Below, piece after piece: positions 11,788 to 23,424 of a stretch of DNA of 64,000 bases; position 1 is the first letter of the stretch; every line of letters begins with the position of its first letter. Source of the DNA: Stomorhina lunata (lineage: Eukaryota > Arthropoda > Insecta > Diptera > Rhiniidae). Position numbers and translations under genes: made by a program. The notes below the pieces were generated by a model. That model was not told where the DNA came from, searched no databases, and worked only from the letters and a program-made list of their open reading frames with translations. The stretch is taken from NCBI GenBank assembly GCA_933228675.1, contig OW121741.1:61216863-61280862 (forward strand), read 5' to 3'.

Positions 11788-13466
11788 TAAGGTGAAAGAC
11801 CTCAGTTGTTAGTACCTTCTTTATTTTCATAATTTATTATGTTCATAAACTTTGTAAATAATAAATAATAATATATATATATATATATACAGTGTTGTGC
11901 AGAACAAAAGCAACAGAATTCATCTCCTAACATAAATACATATTTGTTATTTACAGTTAATTTTAGAAAACAATATTTTATTTATATATTTTATATTTTT
12001 TTGTGTTAATTAAAAATACAAAAAAAAAATTAACGAATTACATTACCAAATTCTTAGAAATTGATAAAAACAAATTGTATCTCCTTATGAAGCTGTGCAA
12101 AACAAAAGCAACAAATTCAATACTTCGTGTATTAACCCTAGTTTTTGATGATATCCGCCCATCTACGGGGCATAGATGCAATTGTGTTTGTTTATCGTAC
12201 TGTTTAGAATTTTTTCCCACCCTGATTTCAATTCTTGAAAAACCTACTTTTATTTTGGACCTTTTTCCGGCTAAGTCTCTTTTGAGTATTCCAAAAAGGT
12301 TTTCAATGGGATTCAAGTCGGGTGATTTGGCCGGCAAATCAAGCACTTGAATCCCATTGTCTTAATTAAACTCCTGGAGCAAAGTTGGTGTATGTTTCGG
12401 ATCGTTATGGTGTTCAAACACCCATCGAAGTGGCATATTCCATTCGGTATGTGGCAACATTTGGGTCTGAAGTGTAGCTCTGTACTTGAAACGGTCCATT
12501 ATTCCATCGATTTGATGGAATGGACGGACTCCTTCAGTCAAAACACAAGTCCAGACCATTACGCTGCCTCCTCCTTGTTTTACAGACACTTTATAGTTGC
12601 GGGGTTCAAGGCGTTTACCAAATAAAATTTCGGCTCTTCACTAGATAAAACGTTTTTCCACTTTTGGGGAGTCCACTTTAAAAAAAATTAATAAATTTTC
12701 ATTATTTAATTTATTTGGATTAATTTTTGCAAAAAAAGCAATAAAGCAAAAAAACATTTAAGCCTCAAAAGTGGAAAACTGTTTTATTTAGTGACGAGTC
12801 GAAATGTTATTTGGTAAACGCCATGAACCCCGCAACTATAAAGGGTCTGCAAAACACGGAGAAGACAACGTAATGGTCTGAACTTGTGTTTCAACTGAAG
12901 GAGTGTGTCAATTCCATCAAATCGATGGAATAATAGACCGTTTCAAGTGCAGAGGTACACTTCAGACCCAAATGTTGCCACATACCGAATGGAATATGCC
13001 ACTTCGATGGGTGTTTGAATACGATAACGAGCCGAAACATACATCAACGTTGGTCAAGGAGTTTAATTAAGACACTGGGATTCAAGTGCATGATTTGCCG
13101 GCCAAATCACCCGACTTGAATCCCATTGAAAACCTTTTTGGAATACTCAAAAGAGAGTTAGCCGGAAAAAGGTCCAAAAATAAAAGTAGGTTTTTCAAGA
13201 ATTAAAGTCAGAGTGGGAAAAAATTCTAAGCAGTACGATAAACAAACACAGTTGCATCTATGCCCCGTAGATGGGCGGATATCATCAAAAACTAGGGTTA
13301 ATACACGAAGTATTGAATTTGTTGCTTTTGTTTTGCACAGCTTCATAAGGAGATACAATTTGTTTTTATCAATTTCTAAGAATTTGTTAATTTAATCTGT
13401 TAATTTTTTTGTATTTTTAATTTACACAAAATATATGAAATATATAAATAAAATATAGTAGAAAAA
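11257..13466. repeat. 2.3-kb duplicated unit, copy 2
   Basis: The second copy of 7205-9535, with a shorter TA tract (11741-11784). It contains the same pair of Tc1-like halves (11898-12670 minus, 12763-13457 plus) and the same transition into 21-bp repeats. Only scattered substitutions separate the copies (for example CAGCTAAGTC versus CGGCTAAGTC), so the duplication is recent relative to the decay of the transposase. Confidence 0.9.
11898..13457. pseudogene. Second copy of the head-to-head Tc1-like pair
   Basis: The minus half (12038-12665) and plus half (12769-13395) repeat the structure described at 7969-9526, including SPDLNPIENLFGILKR and HHNDPKHT. The same frame breaks are present, so the element was already dead when the 2.3-kb unit duplicated. 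Confidence 0.85.
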
Positions 13467-15377
13467 GTAAGTTTTTCTATAGAAAAACTTACTTTTTCTA
13501 TAGAAAAACTTACTTTTTCTATAGAAAAACTTACTTTTTCTATGGAAAAACTTACTTTTTCTATGGAAAAACTTACTTTTTCTATAGAAAAACTTACTTT
13601 TTCTATAGAAAAACTTACTTTTTCTATAGAAAAACTTACTTTTTCTATAGAAAAACTTACTTTTTCTATAGAAAAACTTACTTTTTATATAGGAAAACTT
13701 ACTTTTTATATAGGAAAACTTACTTTTTATATAGGAAAACTTACTTTCTATAGAAAAACTTACTTTTTCTATAGAAAAACTTACTTTTTCTATAGAAAAA
13801 CTTACTTTTTCTATAGAAAAAACTTACTTTTTCTATAGAAAAACTTACTTTTTCTATAGAAAAACTTACTTTTTCTATAGAAAAACTTACTTTTTCTATA
13901 GAAAAACTTACTTTTTCTATAGAAAAACTTACTTTTTCTATAGAAAAACTTACTTTTTCTATAGAAAAACTTACTTTTTCTATGGAAAAACTTACTTTTT
14001 CTATGGAAAAACTTACTTTTTCTATAGAAAAACTTACTTTTTCTATAGAAAAACTTACTTTTTCTATAGAAAAACTTACTTTTTCTATAGAAAAACTTAC
14101 TTTTTCTATAGAAAAACTTACTTTTTATATAGGAAAACTTACTTTTTATATAGGAAAACTTACTTTTTATATAGGAAAACTTACTTTCTATAGAAAAACT
14201 TACTTTTTCTATAGAAAAACTTACTTTTTCTATAGAAAAACTTACTTTTTCTATAGAAAAACTTACTTTTTCTATAGAAAAACTTACTTTTTCTATGGAA
14301 AAATTTACTTTTTCTATGGAAAAACTTACTTTTTCTATGGAAAAACTTACTTTTTCTATAGAAAAACTTACTTTTTCTATAGAAAAACTTACTTTTTCTA
14401 TAGAAAAACTTACTTTTTCTATAGAAAAACTTACTTTTTCTATAGAAAAACTTACTTTTTCTATAGAAAAACTTACTTTTTCTATAGAAAAACTTACTTT
14501 TTCTATAGAAAAACTTACTTTTTCTATAGAAAAACTTACTTTTTCTATAGAAAAACTTACTTTTTCTATAGAAAAACTTACTTTTTCTATAGAAAAACTT
14601 ACTTTTTCTATAGAAAAACTTACTTTTTCTATAGAAAAACTTACTTTTTCTATAGAAAAACTTACTTTTTCTATAGAAAAACTTACTTTTTCTATAGAAA
14701 AACTTACTTTTTCTATAGAAAAACTTACTTTTTCTATAGAAAAACTTACTTTTTCTATAGAAAAACTTACTTTTTCTATAGAAAAACTTACTTTTTCTAT
14801 AGAAAAACTTACTTTTTCTATAGAAAAACTTACTTTTTCTATAGAAAAACTTACTTTTTCTATAGAAAAACTTACTTTTTCTATAGAAAAACTTACTTTT
14901 TCTATAGAAAAACTTACTTTTTCTATAGAAAAACTTACTTTTTCTATAGAAAAACTTACTTTTTCTATAGAAAAACTTACTTTTTCTATAGAAAAACTTA
15001 CTTTTTCTATAGAAAAACTTACTTTTTCTATAGAAAAACTTACTTTTTCTATAGAAAAACTTACTTTTTCTATAGAAAAACTTACTTTTTCTATAGAAAA
15101 ACTTACTTTTTCTATAGAAAAACTTACTTTTTCTATAGAAAAACTTACTTTTTCTATAGAAAAACTTACTTTTTCTATAGAAAAACTTACTTTTTCTATA
15201 GAAAAACTTACTTTTTCTATAGAAAAACTTACTTTTTCTATAGAAAAACTTACTTTTTCTATAGAAAAACTTACTTTTTCTATAGAAAAACTTACTTTTT
15301 CTATAGAAAAACTTACTTTTTCTATAGAAAAACTTACTTTTTCTATAGAACAACTTACTTTTTCTATAAAAAAACAT
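13458..15377. repeat. 21-bp satellite, array B (~91 copies), left outer arm
   Basis: Same unit and spacer orientation (CTTAC) as array A, opening with the same inverted first spacer. Variant units form blocks: TATGG units at 13541-13565 and 13981-14005, and TATATAGG triplets at 13685-13735 and 14125-14175. A ~440-bp stretch has therefore duplicated inside the array, with another TATGG cluster at 14296-14340. The array runs into the unique inverted arm at TATAAAAAAACATG. Read-through ORFs of up to 469 aa here are artefacts. Confidence 0.97.
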
Positions 15378-16825
15378 GTTTTTATTTTTAAAGTAAAAGT
15401 TTGTTATCTTAACTAAATGTATTTTTTATTTAGACAACGTATTTTTTTTAAATGTGTTTTTACATAGAAAAAAATTTAAGTTTATTTTTCTATAAAGAAA
15501 TAAACGTATATTTTACTTAAATAAAATATTTTCTATAAAAACGATTGAATGTTTAGCATAAAAATAATTTTTCTATACATTCAATCTCACTGTGTATATA
15601 TATATTTTTCTGAATAACTCTTATTGCTCTATTCAATTATACAATTAGAATGTTATATCCCTAATGTACCCCTAATACCGTAATTTTCCGTAAAACTTGA
15701 GGTGACGTGGAATAATTATACATACACATTTTTCTCTACTACGTCAATTAAAAAGTTACCAAACTAATAAAAAAAAAATCTTATAAGCCACTGTGCATTT
15801 TCCAATGCGTATTCCTTCTAATTTTGCCTTTGATAAACAAATTCAAAATGATGAAAAAATTCATATAAGCTCACTTATCAATGTTGAATTGTACATGTTG
15901 TTTGTATTGTTGGCATATTATATTGCTCAATTCATATAGACGTTCGGTTCAAACATGTTGTGTGTGTTAATGAGAATAAGAGCGTTTGGACACGATGAAT
16001 TTACTGCAAGCCCTTCTCTTGCCTGTGCGAACTTATTCATAAAATGCTTTTGTTAATTATACACAAAATCAGAATTTGATGTGTACAGTAGAATGAATAT
16101 GATTTTTAATCACGTTGAATTTTTCTTTATTCTTTCAAATGAACAAAAATTTTTGTGCTGAATGAAATCAAGAAATCCCGTGATTTTGAAGTTCTCTGAT
16201 ACAGACAAACATTCATTTGTTTAAAATAATACTAATTTTTCCCCCTTTTTATTCCCTAATTTCTAAAAGTTCCATATGCATATTTGGTACTTTTTTGGTG
16301 CCAATTGAATTCGGTACATTTTATTAAAACGCAGTTAGCATAATGTATAATGTTCCTATTCATATTACTTTGGAGATCTTAAGTTATCATTTTATCCCTT
16401 TTTTACCCATTTTGGCTCCAAAATCAAAAAAAGTACCAAATACGTGTTTCATGTTTCTTTTACATCTATTAATTGCAGTACAAAGTTTCTTTCTATATTC
16501 TTTAGTTTAAAATATAAGAGTGGGTTAAAAAGGTATCAAAAAAAACTATTTTCACCCTTTTTTAACCCCCTATCGGACATAGTTTCAAAAAAGTACCAAA
16601 CACCAGTCCGCTTATTTTCATAGCTGTTTAAAACGTAATTTTAATTTTTTTTCTATACCTATTACTTTAGGAGATATAGCGTTTTCGATTTTTTCGTCTT
16701 TTACCCTTTTTTTACCCTCTTAGAGGCAAAAGTTCCAAAAGTCCCTTCTTCTTCGACCTATACATCAAAAAAGATACCCACTGTCCAAATTTTATCAAAA
16801 TCTTTAGAGCCGTTTTCGAGATAGC

Positions 16826-16830
<5 letters not shown>
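15378..16830. repeat. Left unique inverted arm
   Basis: A non-coding arm that repeats inverted in 17035-20310. It keeps, at about 15655-15680, the uninterrupted site into which a LOA LINE inserted in the other arm (ATGTACCCC at 15664-15672). The inner third has GTACCAAA- and TTTTTACCC-rich sequence and ends in CGAGATAGCCATTC next to the TA tract. Confidence 0.9.
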
Positions 16831-16866
<36 letters not shown>

Positions 16867-16975
16867 TATCTCGAAAACGGCTCTAACGATTTTGATAAAA
16901 TTTGGAATAAAAAGTCCCTTCTTCTTCGACCTATACATCACAAAAGATACCCACTGTCCAAATTTTATCAAAATC

Positions 16976-17034
<59 letters not shown>
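16831..17034. repeat. TA microsatellites at the palindrome centre
   Basis: Two TA runs (16831-16862 and 16979-17034) flank a 116-bp piece that itself repeats the inner arm ends in both orientations (GGCTATCTCGAAAACGGC and its complement elements). Such symmetric AT-rich centres extrude cruciforms readily and are prone to rearrangement. Confidence 0.9.
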
Positions 17035-17039
<5 letters not shown>

Positions 17040-18891
17040 GCTATCTCGAAAACGGCTCTAACGATTTTGATAAAATTTGGACAGTGGGTATCTTTTTTGA
17101 TGTATAGGTCGAAGAAGAAGGGACTTTTGGAACTTTTGCCTCTAAGAGGGTAAAAAAGGGTAAAAGACGAAAAAATCGAAAACGCTATATCTCCTAAAGT
17201 AATAGGTATAGAAAAAAAATTAAAATTACGTTTTAAACAGCTATGAAAATAAGCGGACTGGTGTTTGGTACTTTTTTGAAACTATGTCCGATAGGGGGTT
17301 AAAAAAGGGTGAAAATAGTTTTTTTTGATACCTTTTTAACCCACTCTTATATTTTAAACTAAAGAATATAGAAAGAAACTTTGTACTGCAATTAATAGAT
17401 GTAAAAGAAACATGAAACACGTATTTGGTACTTTTTTTGATTTTGGAGCCAAAATGGGTAAAAAAGGGATAAAATGATAACTTAAGATCTCCAAAGTAAT
17501 ATGAATAGGAACATTATACATTATGCTAACTGCGTTTTAATAAAATGTACCGAATTCAATTGGCACCAAAAAAGTACCAAATATGCATATGGAACTTTTA
17601 GAAATTAGGGAATAAAAAGGGGGAAAAATTAGTATTATTTTAAACAAATGAATGTTTGTCTGTATCAGAGAACTTCAAAATCACGGGATTTCTTGATTTC
17701 ATTCAGCACAAAAATTTTTGTTCATTTGAAAGAATAAAGAAAAATTCAACGTGATTAAAATCATATTCATTCTACTGTACACATCAAATTCTGATTTTGT
17801 GTATAATTAACAAAAGCATTTTATGAATAAGTTCGCACAGAAATTTTTTTACATTTAAGAAATTTCTTATTTATAAATCATATGATCTAAATCTCATTCC
17901 CATCTCCATTAAATAAGATTTTTATAAAACTCATAACTTATCTTTCTATTATTTCTTTAATAAATTTCCCCCCTTTTTAAGTTCGCAACAAATTATTCTT
18001 ATTTTTTTTTTTTTGGCTATTACATTAAAGTTGTTTTCACATCTCGTTTGTTCGGTTTTTGTTCCATTTTTCTCTCTATAATTAAAAATACACAAGACAG
18101 CAATAATTCTTCTGTCACATAATAAATTAACACAATAAATTTACATTTGAAATAACAACTGAAATTGGCAAACAAAACAACAGGAACGACGAAAATGAGA
18201 CAAATAGTAGGAAAAACGCAGTTTTTGGCAGGCGGCAGATTTTCCGCCAACAAAAAATTTTTGCTACACAAAATGAAATAAAAAAAAAAAACAGAAGATG
18301 ACAACAGAAAAAATAAACTAAACTTTTTCTGCTCAAACATCAAACTAAAATCTAATATAAAAACTACTCATATGAGGACAAAAAATATTTAAATTGATAT
18401 TAACATTTGATTTCTTAGGAAAAGGAGAAAGGAGTCCCTAAAAAATTCAAACATTTCCTTCAATGGACTTATAGAGCAAAATTTGTTGAAAGTATTATTC
18501 CTAGGAAAGTATTATTCTATCCCGCTCTTACGCTTCACTGTCTTGCAGTAAATTCATCGTGTCCAAACGCTCTTATTCTCATTAACACACACAACATGTT
18601 TGAACCGAACGTCTATATGAATTGAGCAATATGATATGCCAACAATACAAACAACATGTACAATTCAACATTGATAAGTGAGCTTATATGAATTTTTTCA
18701 TCATTTTGAATTTGTTTATCAAAGGCAAAATTAGAAGGAATACGCATTGGAAAATGCACAGTGGCTTATACGATTTTTTTTTTTTTATTAGTTTGGTAAC
18801 TTTTTAATTGACGTAGTAGAGAAAAATGTGTATGTATAATTATTCCACGTCACCTCAAGTTTTACGGAAAATTACGGTATTAGGGGTACAT

Positions 18892-20014
18892 GGTTAGGTT
18901 AGGTTAGGTTGAAAAGGTGATGCCAGGGAAGTGGCATCTTCACTCGGAGACCTTCTGGTCCATTGTGATCCTTTCTGAAATTAAAAGAAATGATAGCGGA
19001 AAAAGAAAGAGGGAAGAGAGTGAAGAGAGAGAGGAGTTCTGAACAGTGTTAGGAGATGGAGAATAGAGTGAGGAAGAGAAGTGCTGTCAAGGAACCCTAA
19101 TTGTAGGGAAAGAGACCCTTTTATCTAAGCCAACTGAGTCCGAGTATGAACCCGACAACGTCAGTCAGCTCGCACTGCTGTATGTCGCCCAGTTCATCAA
19201 GAAATCTGTTACCTAGAAATTTAAGTCTCTTGTTTTGGAGCATAGGACAGTGGCAGAGGATATGCTCAACCGTTTCGGATGAATCCGCGTCCGAGCATAG
19301 TCTGCAAATGTCCTGAATTGCTCCATCCCATCTGCTTAGCCTGGAGTTCAGGGCACAGTGGCCAGTTAGAAAACCTACACATTTCCTGAGACTGGTTCTG
19401 CTAAGACCTAGCAGTAGCTTGGTCTTGCGTATATCCAAGTCGGGCCATAAGGTCCTAGATATCGTGCAAGTGGCCAAGTTATGCCAGTTCCTAGCTGTTT
19501 CCTCACCGATCCAGGACTTGATGCCCATAAAAAGGTGACAAATAGGTGGGGCTATCTCTGTCACCGCGGACAACAGTTCCTGACACGAGCCAAGTCTAGC
19601 GACTTCGTCAGCAGTTTCATTGCCTTCGATATCGCAATGACCAGGAACCCAGCAGAGTCTTACCCTATAAGTATTAGATAGGCTAATGACAGCTAATCTA
19701 CAAGACTTTACTAGTTTTGAGGTGATGCTACATCCTTCTAGGGCTTTGAGGGCAGCCTGACTATCGACGTAGATGGTCACCTCGCTATCTACAGGAATAT
19801 TAAGTGAGATAAGTTCAGTGGCTTTCAGAATGGCGAAGATTTCCGCCTGAAACACACTACACTCATCTCTAAGCCTGTAGGATTTCCTAATGTTTTGCTC
19901 CTTTAAGAAAACACCAGCCCCAGTGCCGATTTCCATTTTAGAGCCGTCTGTGAAGATCGATTTCCCCTCAAAGAGGGATTGACGATTATCCCAGCTGGTT
20001 CTATCAGGAATGAC
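18892..20014 (-). mobile_element. LOA/I-type LINE, 5'-truncated, with TSD
   Basis: A 1,123-bp 5'-truncated copy flanked by the 9-bp duplication GGGGTACAT (18883-18891 and 20015-20023). The 3' end, at low coordinates on the minus strand, has a telomere-like tail: three GGTTA units on the plus strand. The 3' UTR covers 18912-19120. The left foldback arm retains the pre-insertion site, which proves both boundaries. Truncation at the RNase H domain is typical of incomplete target-primed reverse transcription. Confidence 0.93.
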
Positions 20015-20023
20015 GGGGTACAT
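19121..20023 (-). pseudogene. LOA LINE ORF2 C-terminus: RNase H plus Cys module
   Basis: A 300-aa open frame covering the end of a LINE polyprotein. RNase H residues are visible as TDGSK (D), QAEIFAI (E), YVDSQAAL (D) and GNETADEVAR (D). The C-terminal module CRLCSDADSSETVEHILCHC is a Cys/His finger typical of RNase H-bearing LINEs. The apparent start is an artefact: the ATG and the following TAC CCC derive from the target-site duplication, upstream of the truncation point. No RT or endonuclease is present, so it is not functional as a retrotransposase. Confidence 0.9.
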
Positions 20024-20310
20024 TAGGGATATAACATTCTAATTGTATAATTGAATAGAGCAATAAGAGTTATTCAGAAAAATATATATATACACAGTGA
20101 GATTGAATGTATAGAAAAATTATTTTTATGCTAAACATTCAATCGTTTTTATAGAAAATATTTTATTTAAGTAAAAAATACGTTTATTTCTTTATAGAAA
20201 AATAAACTTAAATTTTTTTCTATGTAAAAACACATTTAAAAAAAATACGTTTTCTAAATAAAAAATACATTTAGTTAAGAAAACAAACTTTTACTTTAAA
20301 AATAAAAACA

Positions 20311-21524
20311 TGTTTTTTTATAGAAAAAGTAAGTTGTTCTATAGAAAAAGTAAGTTTTTCTATAGAAAAAGTAAGTTTTTCTATAGAAAAAGTAAGTTTT
20401 TCTATAGAAAAAGTAAGTTTTTCTATAGAAAAAGTAAGTTTTTCTATAGAAAAAGTAAGTTTTTCTATAGAAAAAGTAAGTTTTTCTATAGAAAAAGTAA
20501 GTTTTTCTATAGAAAAAGTAAGTTTTTCTATAGAAAAAGTAAGTTTTTCTATAGAAAAAGTAAGTTTTTCTATAGAAAAAGTAAGTTTTTCTATAGAAAA
20601 AGTAAGTTTTTCTATAGAAAAAGTAAGTTTTTCTATAGAAAAAGTAAGTTTTTCTATAGAAAAAGTAAGTTTTTCTATAGAAAAAGTAAGTTTTTCTATA
20701 GAAAAAGTAAGTTTTTCTATAGAAAAAGTTAGTTTTTCTATAGAAAAAGTAAGTTTTTCTATAGAAAAAGTAAGTTTTTCTATAGAAAAAGTAAGTTTTT
20801 CTATAGAAAAAGTAAGTTTTTCTATAGAAAAAGTAAGTTTTTCTATAGAAAAAGTAAGTTTTTCTATAGAAAAAGTAAGTTTTTCTGTAGAAAAAGTAAG
20901 TTTTTCTATAGAAAAAGTAAGTTTTTCTATAGAAAAAGTAAGTTTTTCTATAGAAAAAGTAAGTTTTTCTATAGAAAAAGTAAGTTTTTCTATAGAAAAA
21001 GTAAGTTTTTCTATAGAAAAAGTAAGTTTTTCTATAGAAAAAGTAAGTTTTTCTATAGAAAAAGTAAGTTTTTCTATAGAAAAAGTAAGTTTTTCTATAG
21101 AAAAAGTAAGTTTTTCTATAGAAAAAGTAAGTTTTTCTATAGAAAAAAGTAAGTTTTTCTATAGAAAAAGTAAGTTTTTCTATAGAAAAAGTAAGTTTTT
21201 CTATAGAAAAAGTAAGTTTTTCTATAGAAAAAGTAAGTTTTTCTATAGAAAAAGTAAGTTTTTCTATAGAAAAAGTAAGTTTTTCTATAGAAAAAGTAAG
21301 TTTTTCTATAGAAAAAGTAAGTTTTTCTATAGAAAAAGTAAGTTTTTCTATAGAAAAAGTAAGTTTTTCTATAGAAAAAGTAAGTTTTTCTATAGAAAAA
21401 GTAAGTTTTTCTATAGAAAAAGTAAGTTTTTCTATAGAAAAAGTAAGTTTTTCTATAGAAAAAGTAAGTTTTTCTATAGAAAAAGTAAGTTTTTCTATAG
21501 AAAAAGTAAGTTTTTCTATAGAAA
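20311..21524. repeat. 21-bp satellite, array C (~58 copies), right outer arm
   Basis: The same 21-bp unit in inverted orientation (spacer GTAAG), closing the right arm of the foldback. Rare variants are a GTTAG spacer near 20729, a CTGTAG core at 20886 and a one-base insertion near 21147. It ends at TATAGAAACC (21524). It generates false ORFs of up to 410 aa. Confidence 0.97.
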
Positions 21525-21784
21525 CCAAGATATGTATGTATGTAGAATTAATTTTTTATTTTTGATATGATCTCACATTTTTATTTTTTATATGTATATA
21601 CCCTTATGTTACTTACTGAATTAATAGTTAAGAAATTATAATAAATTGTTGAGTTTCTAGTTAAAAATAAATGTCCCGTTTTTTATTAAATGCTTTATTA
21701 TTGAAAAAATTAAACAAAAGGTTTCTCAAAAATCGCTATTTTTCGAATTATTCTAAACCTGGTTTTTAAATATGTTGAATATTT

Positions 21785-23402
21785 GACAACACTAGCGGGA
21801 GACCCAGGTGCTAACGGTTTTTACTAGCATGCTGACTGATAGAATTTTTTGCTTCTCCTGTAAAATTTTTAAATTGTTAGATAGGGCGGATTGCGTTTTA
21901 GCTGACGATAGTAATAATAAATATTACTTGCAAGATCAAATTGCAAACAGAATTAACATTTTCCGACAAAAATTACCTATTTTGTCTAGACAATACGAAT
22001 AGACATCAAAAACCACTGTAAACTAAAATAAAAAAAGATCTTGCCTTTGAACAAATTCAAACACAATGATTTCTTGCTTTTTGCATTGCAATGTTTATCA
22101 AATTTTTGTATGTTTAGTGGAAAACCCAACTACACGAATGGACAAGTTTGATTCGACCTATGACAAAAATAAGACTGTATTCAACATGCGAGTTGTTCGA
22201 TTGCCTTAAAATGAACAACATGTATACAAGTTCGAACAAGTTTGATTAATTCATTCACACCCAGTTTAAAGAAAATTATTTTCAACGAAGGGAAATATGT
22301 TCGGTTGCTTTAAAATGAACAGCAAAAGAGTGTGTGTAGGCAAGTTTGATCTTTTACAAATAAAAGACAAGTTTTTTGTGCCTTTATTACTGTTGAAGGT
22401 TTTTTAATCAGCAAGTGAAGTTCTCTGGTCTGTATGTATGTTCTTTATAGAATAGTAAACTGTGAATTTGATCATGTTATGCTCTTTAGCGAAGATGTTG
22501 CGGATAAGCCGGCGAAGGTTTTTAAGTTGATAAGACTAATTTCCGACAGATGGCGCCACTGAAAATTACTAAAAATTAATTAAATAGTAAACTGTACATT
22601 TGATCATGCTATGATCTTTAGCAAAGTTGTAGCGCATGAGCCGGCGAAAGCTTTTTAGTTGGTATGAATAATTTCCGACAGGTGGCGCTACAGAAAGTTA
22701 CTCAAAGTCAATTTAATCATAATCTGTACACTTAATCATGCTACAATCTTTAGCAAAGTTGTTGCACATGAGCCGACGAAGGTTCTTAGTTGGTATGAAG
22801 AAATTTCGACAGGTGGCGCCACTGAAATTTACTCAAAGTCAATTTAATCGTAAGCTGTACATTTAATCATGCTATAATCTTCCGCAAAGTTATTACGGAT
22901 AAGCCGAAGAAGGAATTGGAATGAGCAAAGTCCGACAGGTGGCGCCACAGAAAATTACTCAAAGTGAATTAAATCGTAAACTGTGCATTTGATCATGTTA
23001 TAATCATAAGCAAAGTTGTTACGAATAAGCAGACAAAGGTTTCTTATATGGTATGAACAACTTCAGGTGGTGCCACTGCTAACTGCTCAAAATGAATTAA
23101 ATCGTAAACTGTGCATTTGATCAGACTATAATCTTTAGCAAAGTTGTTGCGCATGAGTCGACGGATGTTTCTGTTTGTATGCATAATTTCCAAAATTATT
23201 AAAATGAGTTAAACTGTAAACTATGCAAACTATGTGTTGGTCGGACAAAATAAATAAAATAATTCAAAATTAATATTTGTACAATGTCTTTCCTCTAAAT
23301 TTATTTTAGCACTTTATAGTATAAAATATATAAAAACTTCAAATTTTGCCTCAAAATGCTTATCATAAAGCTCCGAGCAAGGCTCGGTTAACCAGGTACT
23401 AT
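21785..23402 (+). mobile_element. Helentron/DINE-1-like non-autonomous element
   Basis: The 3' end shows a 6-bp-stem hairpin CCGAGC-AAG-GCTCGG followed by TTAACCAGGTACTA (about 23375-23402), repeated near-exactly at 33592-33625. Its interior has ~131-bp tandem units (22440-23230). Internal tandem repeats plus a 3' hairpin is the layout of DINE-1/Helentron elements. The 5' limit is inferred at about 21785 from CCCAGGTGCTA, which resembles the CCAGGTACTA 3' motif. No Rep/helicase is encoded. The small ORF at 21808-22002 is not recognised. Confidence 0.5.
22440..23230. repeat. ~131-bp tandem repeats, six degenerate copies
   Basis: Each unit contains a GTAAACTGTGCATTTGATCATG-type opening, a TTTAGCAAAGTTGTTGCG centre and a CGACAGGTGGCGCCAC close. 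Units begin near 22449, 22583, 22714, 22846, 22975 and 23103. The last grades into the element's 3' tail. Divergence among units is high, so the array is old. Confidence 0.85.
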
Positions 23403-23424
23403 ATATATATATATGTATATGTAT

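Larger units (their letters stand above)
17035..20310. repeat. Right unique inverted arm, interrupted
   Basis: The inverted copy of 15378-16830. Two interruptions are visible: 17841-18541, where the left arm has only 12 bp between GTTCGCACAG and CTTGCAGTAA (in right-arm sense), and the LOA LINE at 18892-20014. The 701-bp stretch is AT-rich with no recognised gene; an apparent 107-aa ORF (18020-18343, minus) is Phe/Leu-rich low complexity. Confidence 0.85.
13458..21524. mobile_element. Foldback-like element, ~8 kb
   Basis: The two halves are inverted copies: array B plus unique sequence 15378-16830 on the left, and unique sequence 17035-20310 plus array C on the right, around a TA-rich centre (16831-17034). 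The right arm is longer because of a LOA LINE (18892-20014) and ~701 bp (17841-18541) absent from the left. Long inverted repeats made partly of short tandem repeats are the defining layout of Drosophila Foldback (FB) elements. Sequence kinship to FB is not claimed. No transposase is encoded. No target duplication was found, so a locally grown palindrome is the alternative. Confidence 0.7.

Noticed and set aside
13542..15416. Very long ORFs (up to 469 aa) of SIEKLTF / FYRKTYF repeats
   Set aside because: The 21-bp unit is a multiple of three without stops in several frames on both strands. These are reading-frame artefacts of a satellite, not proteins. The same applies at 9469-10225 and 20296-21528.
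18020..18343. 107-aa minus-strand ORF
   Set aside because: Phe/Leu/Ser-rich low complexity from A-rich DNA; no domain, no conservation in the opposite palindrome arm.
18892..18911. Telomeric TTAGG array
   Set aside because: Only two to three units, located exactly at LINE 3' ends inside target duplications; Diptera lack TTAGG telomeres.
21808..22002. 64-aa ORF with FCFSCKIF resembling a TTF-type finger of hAT proteins
   Set aside because: Too short, only one Cys pair, no further finger residues or dimerisation domain nearby.
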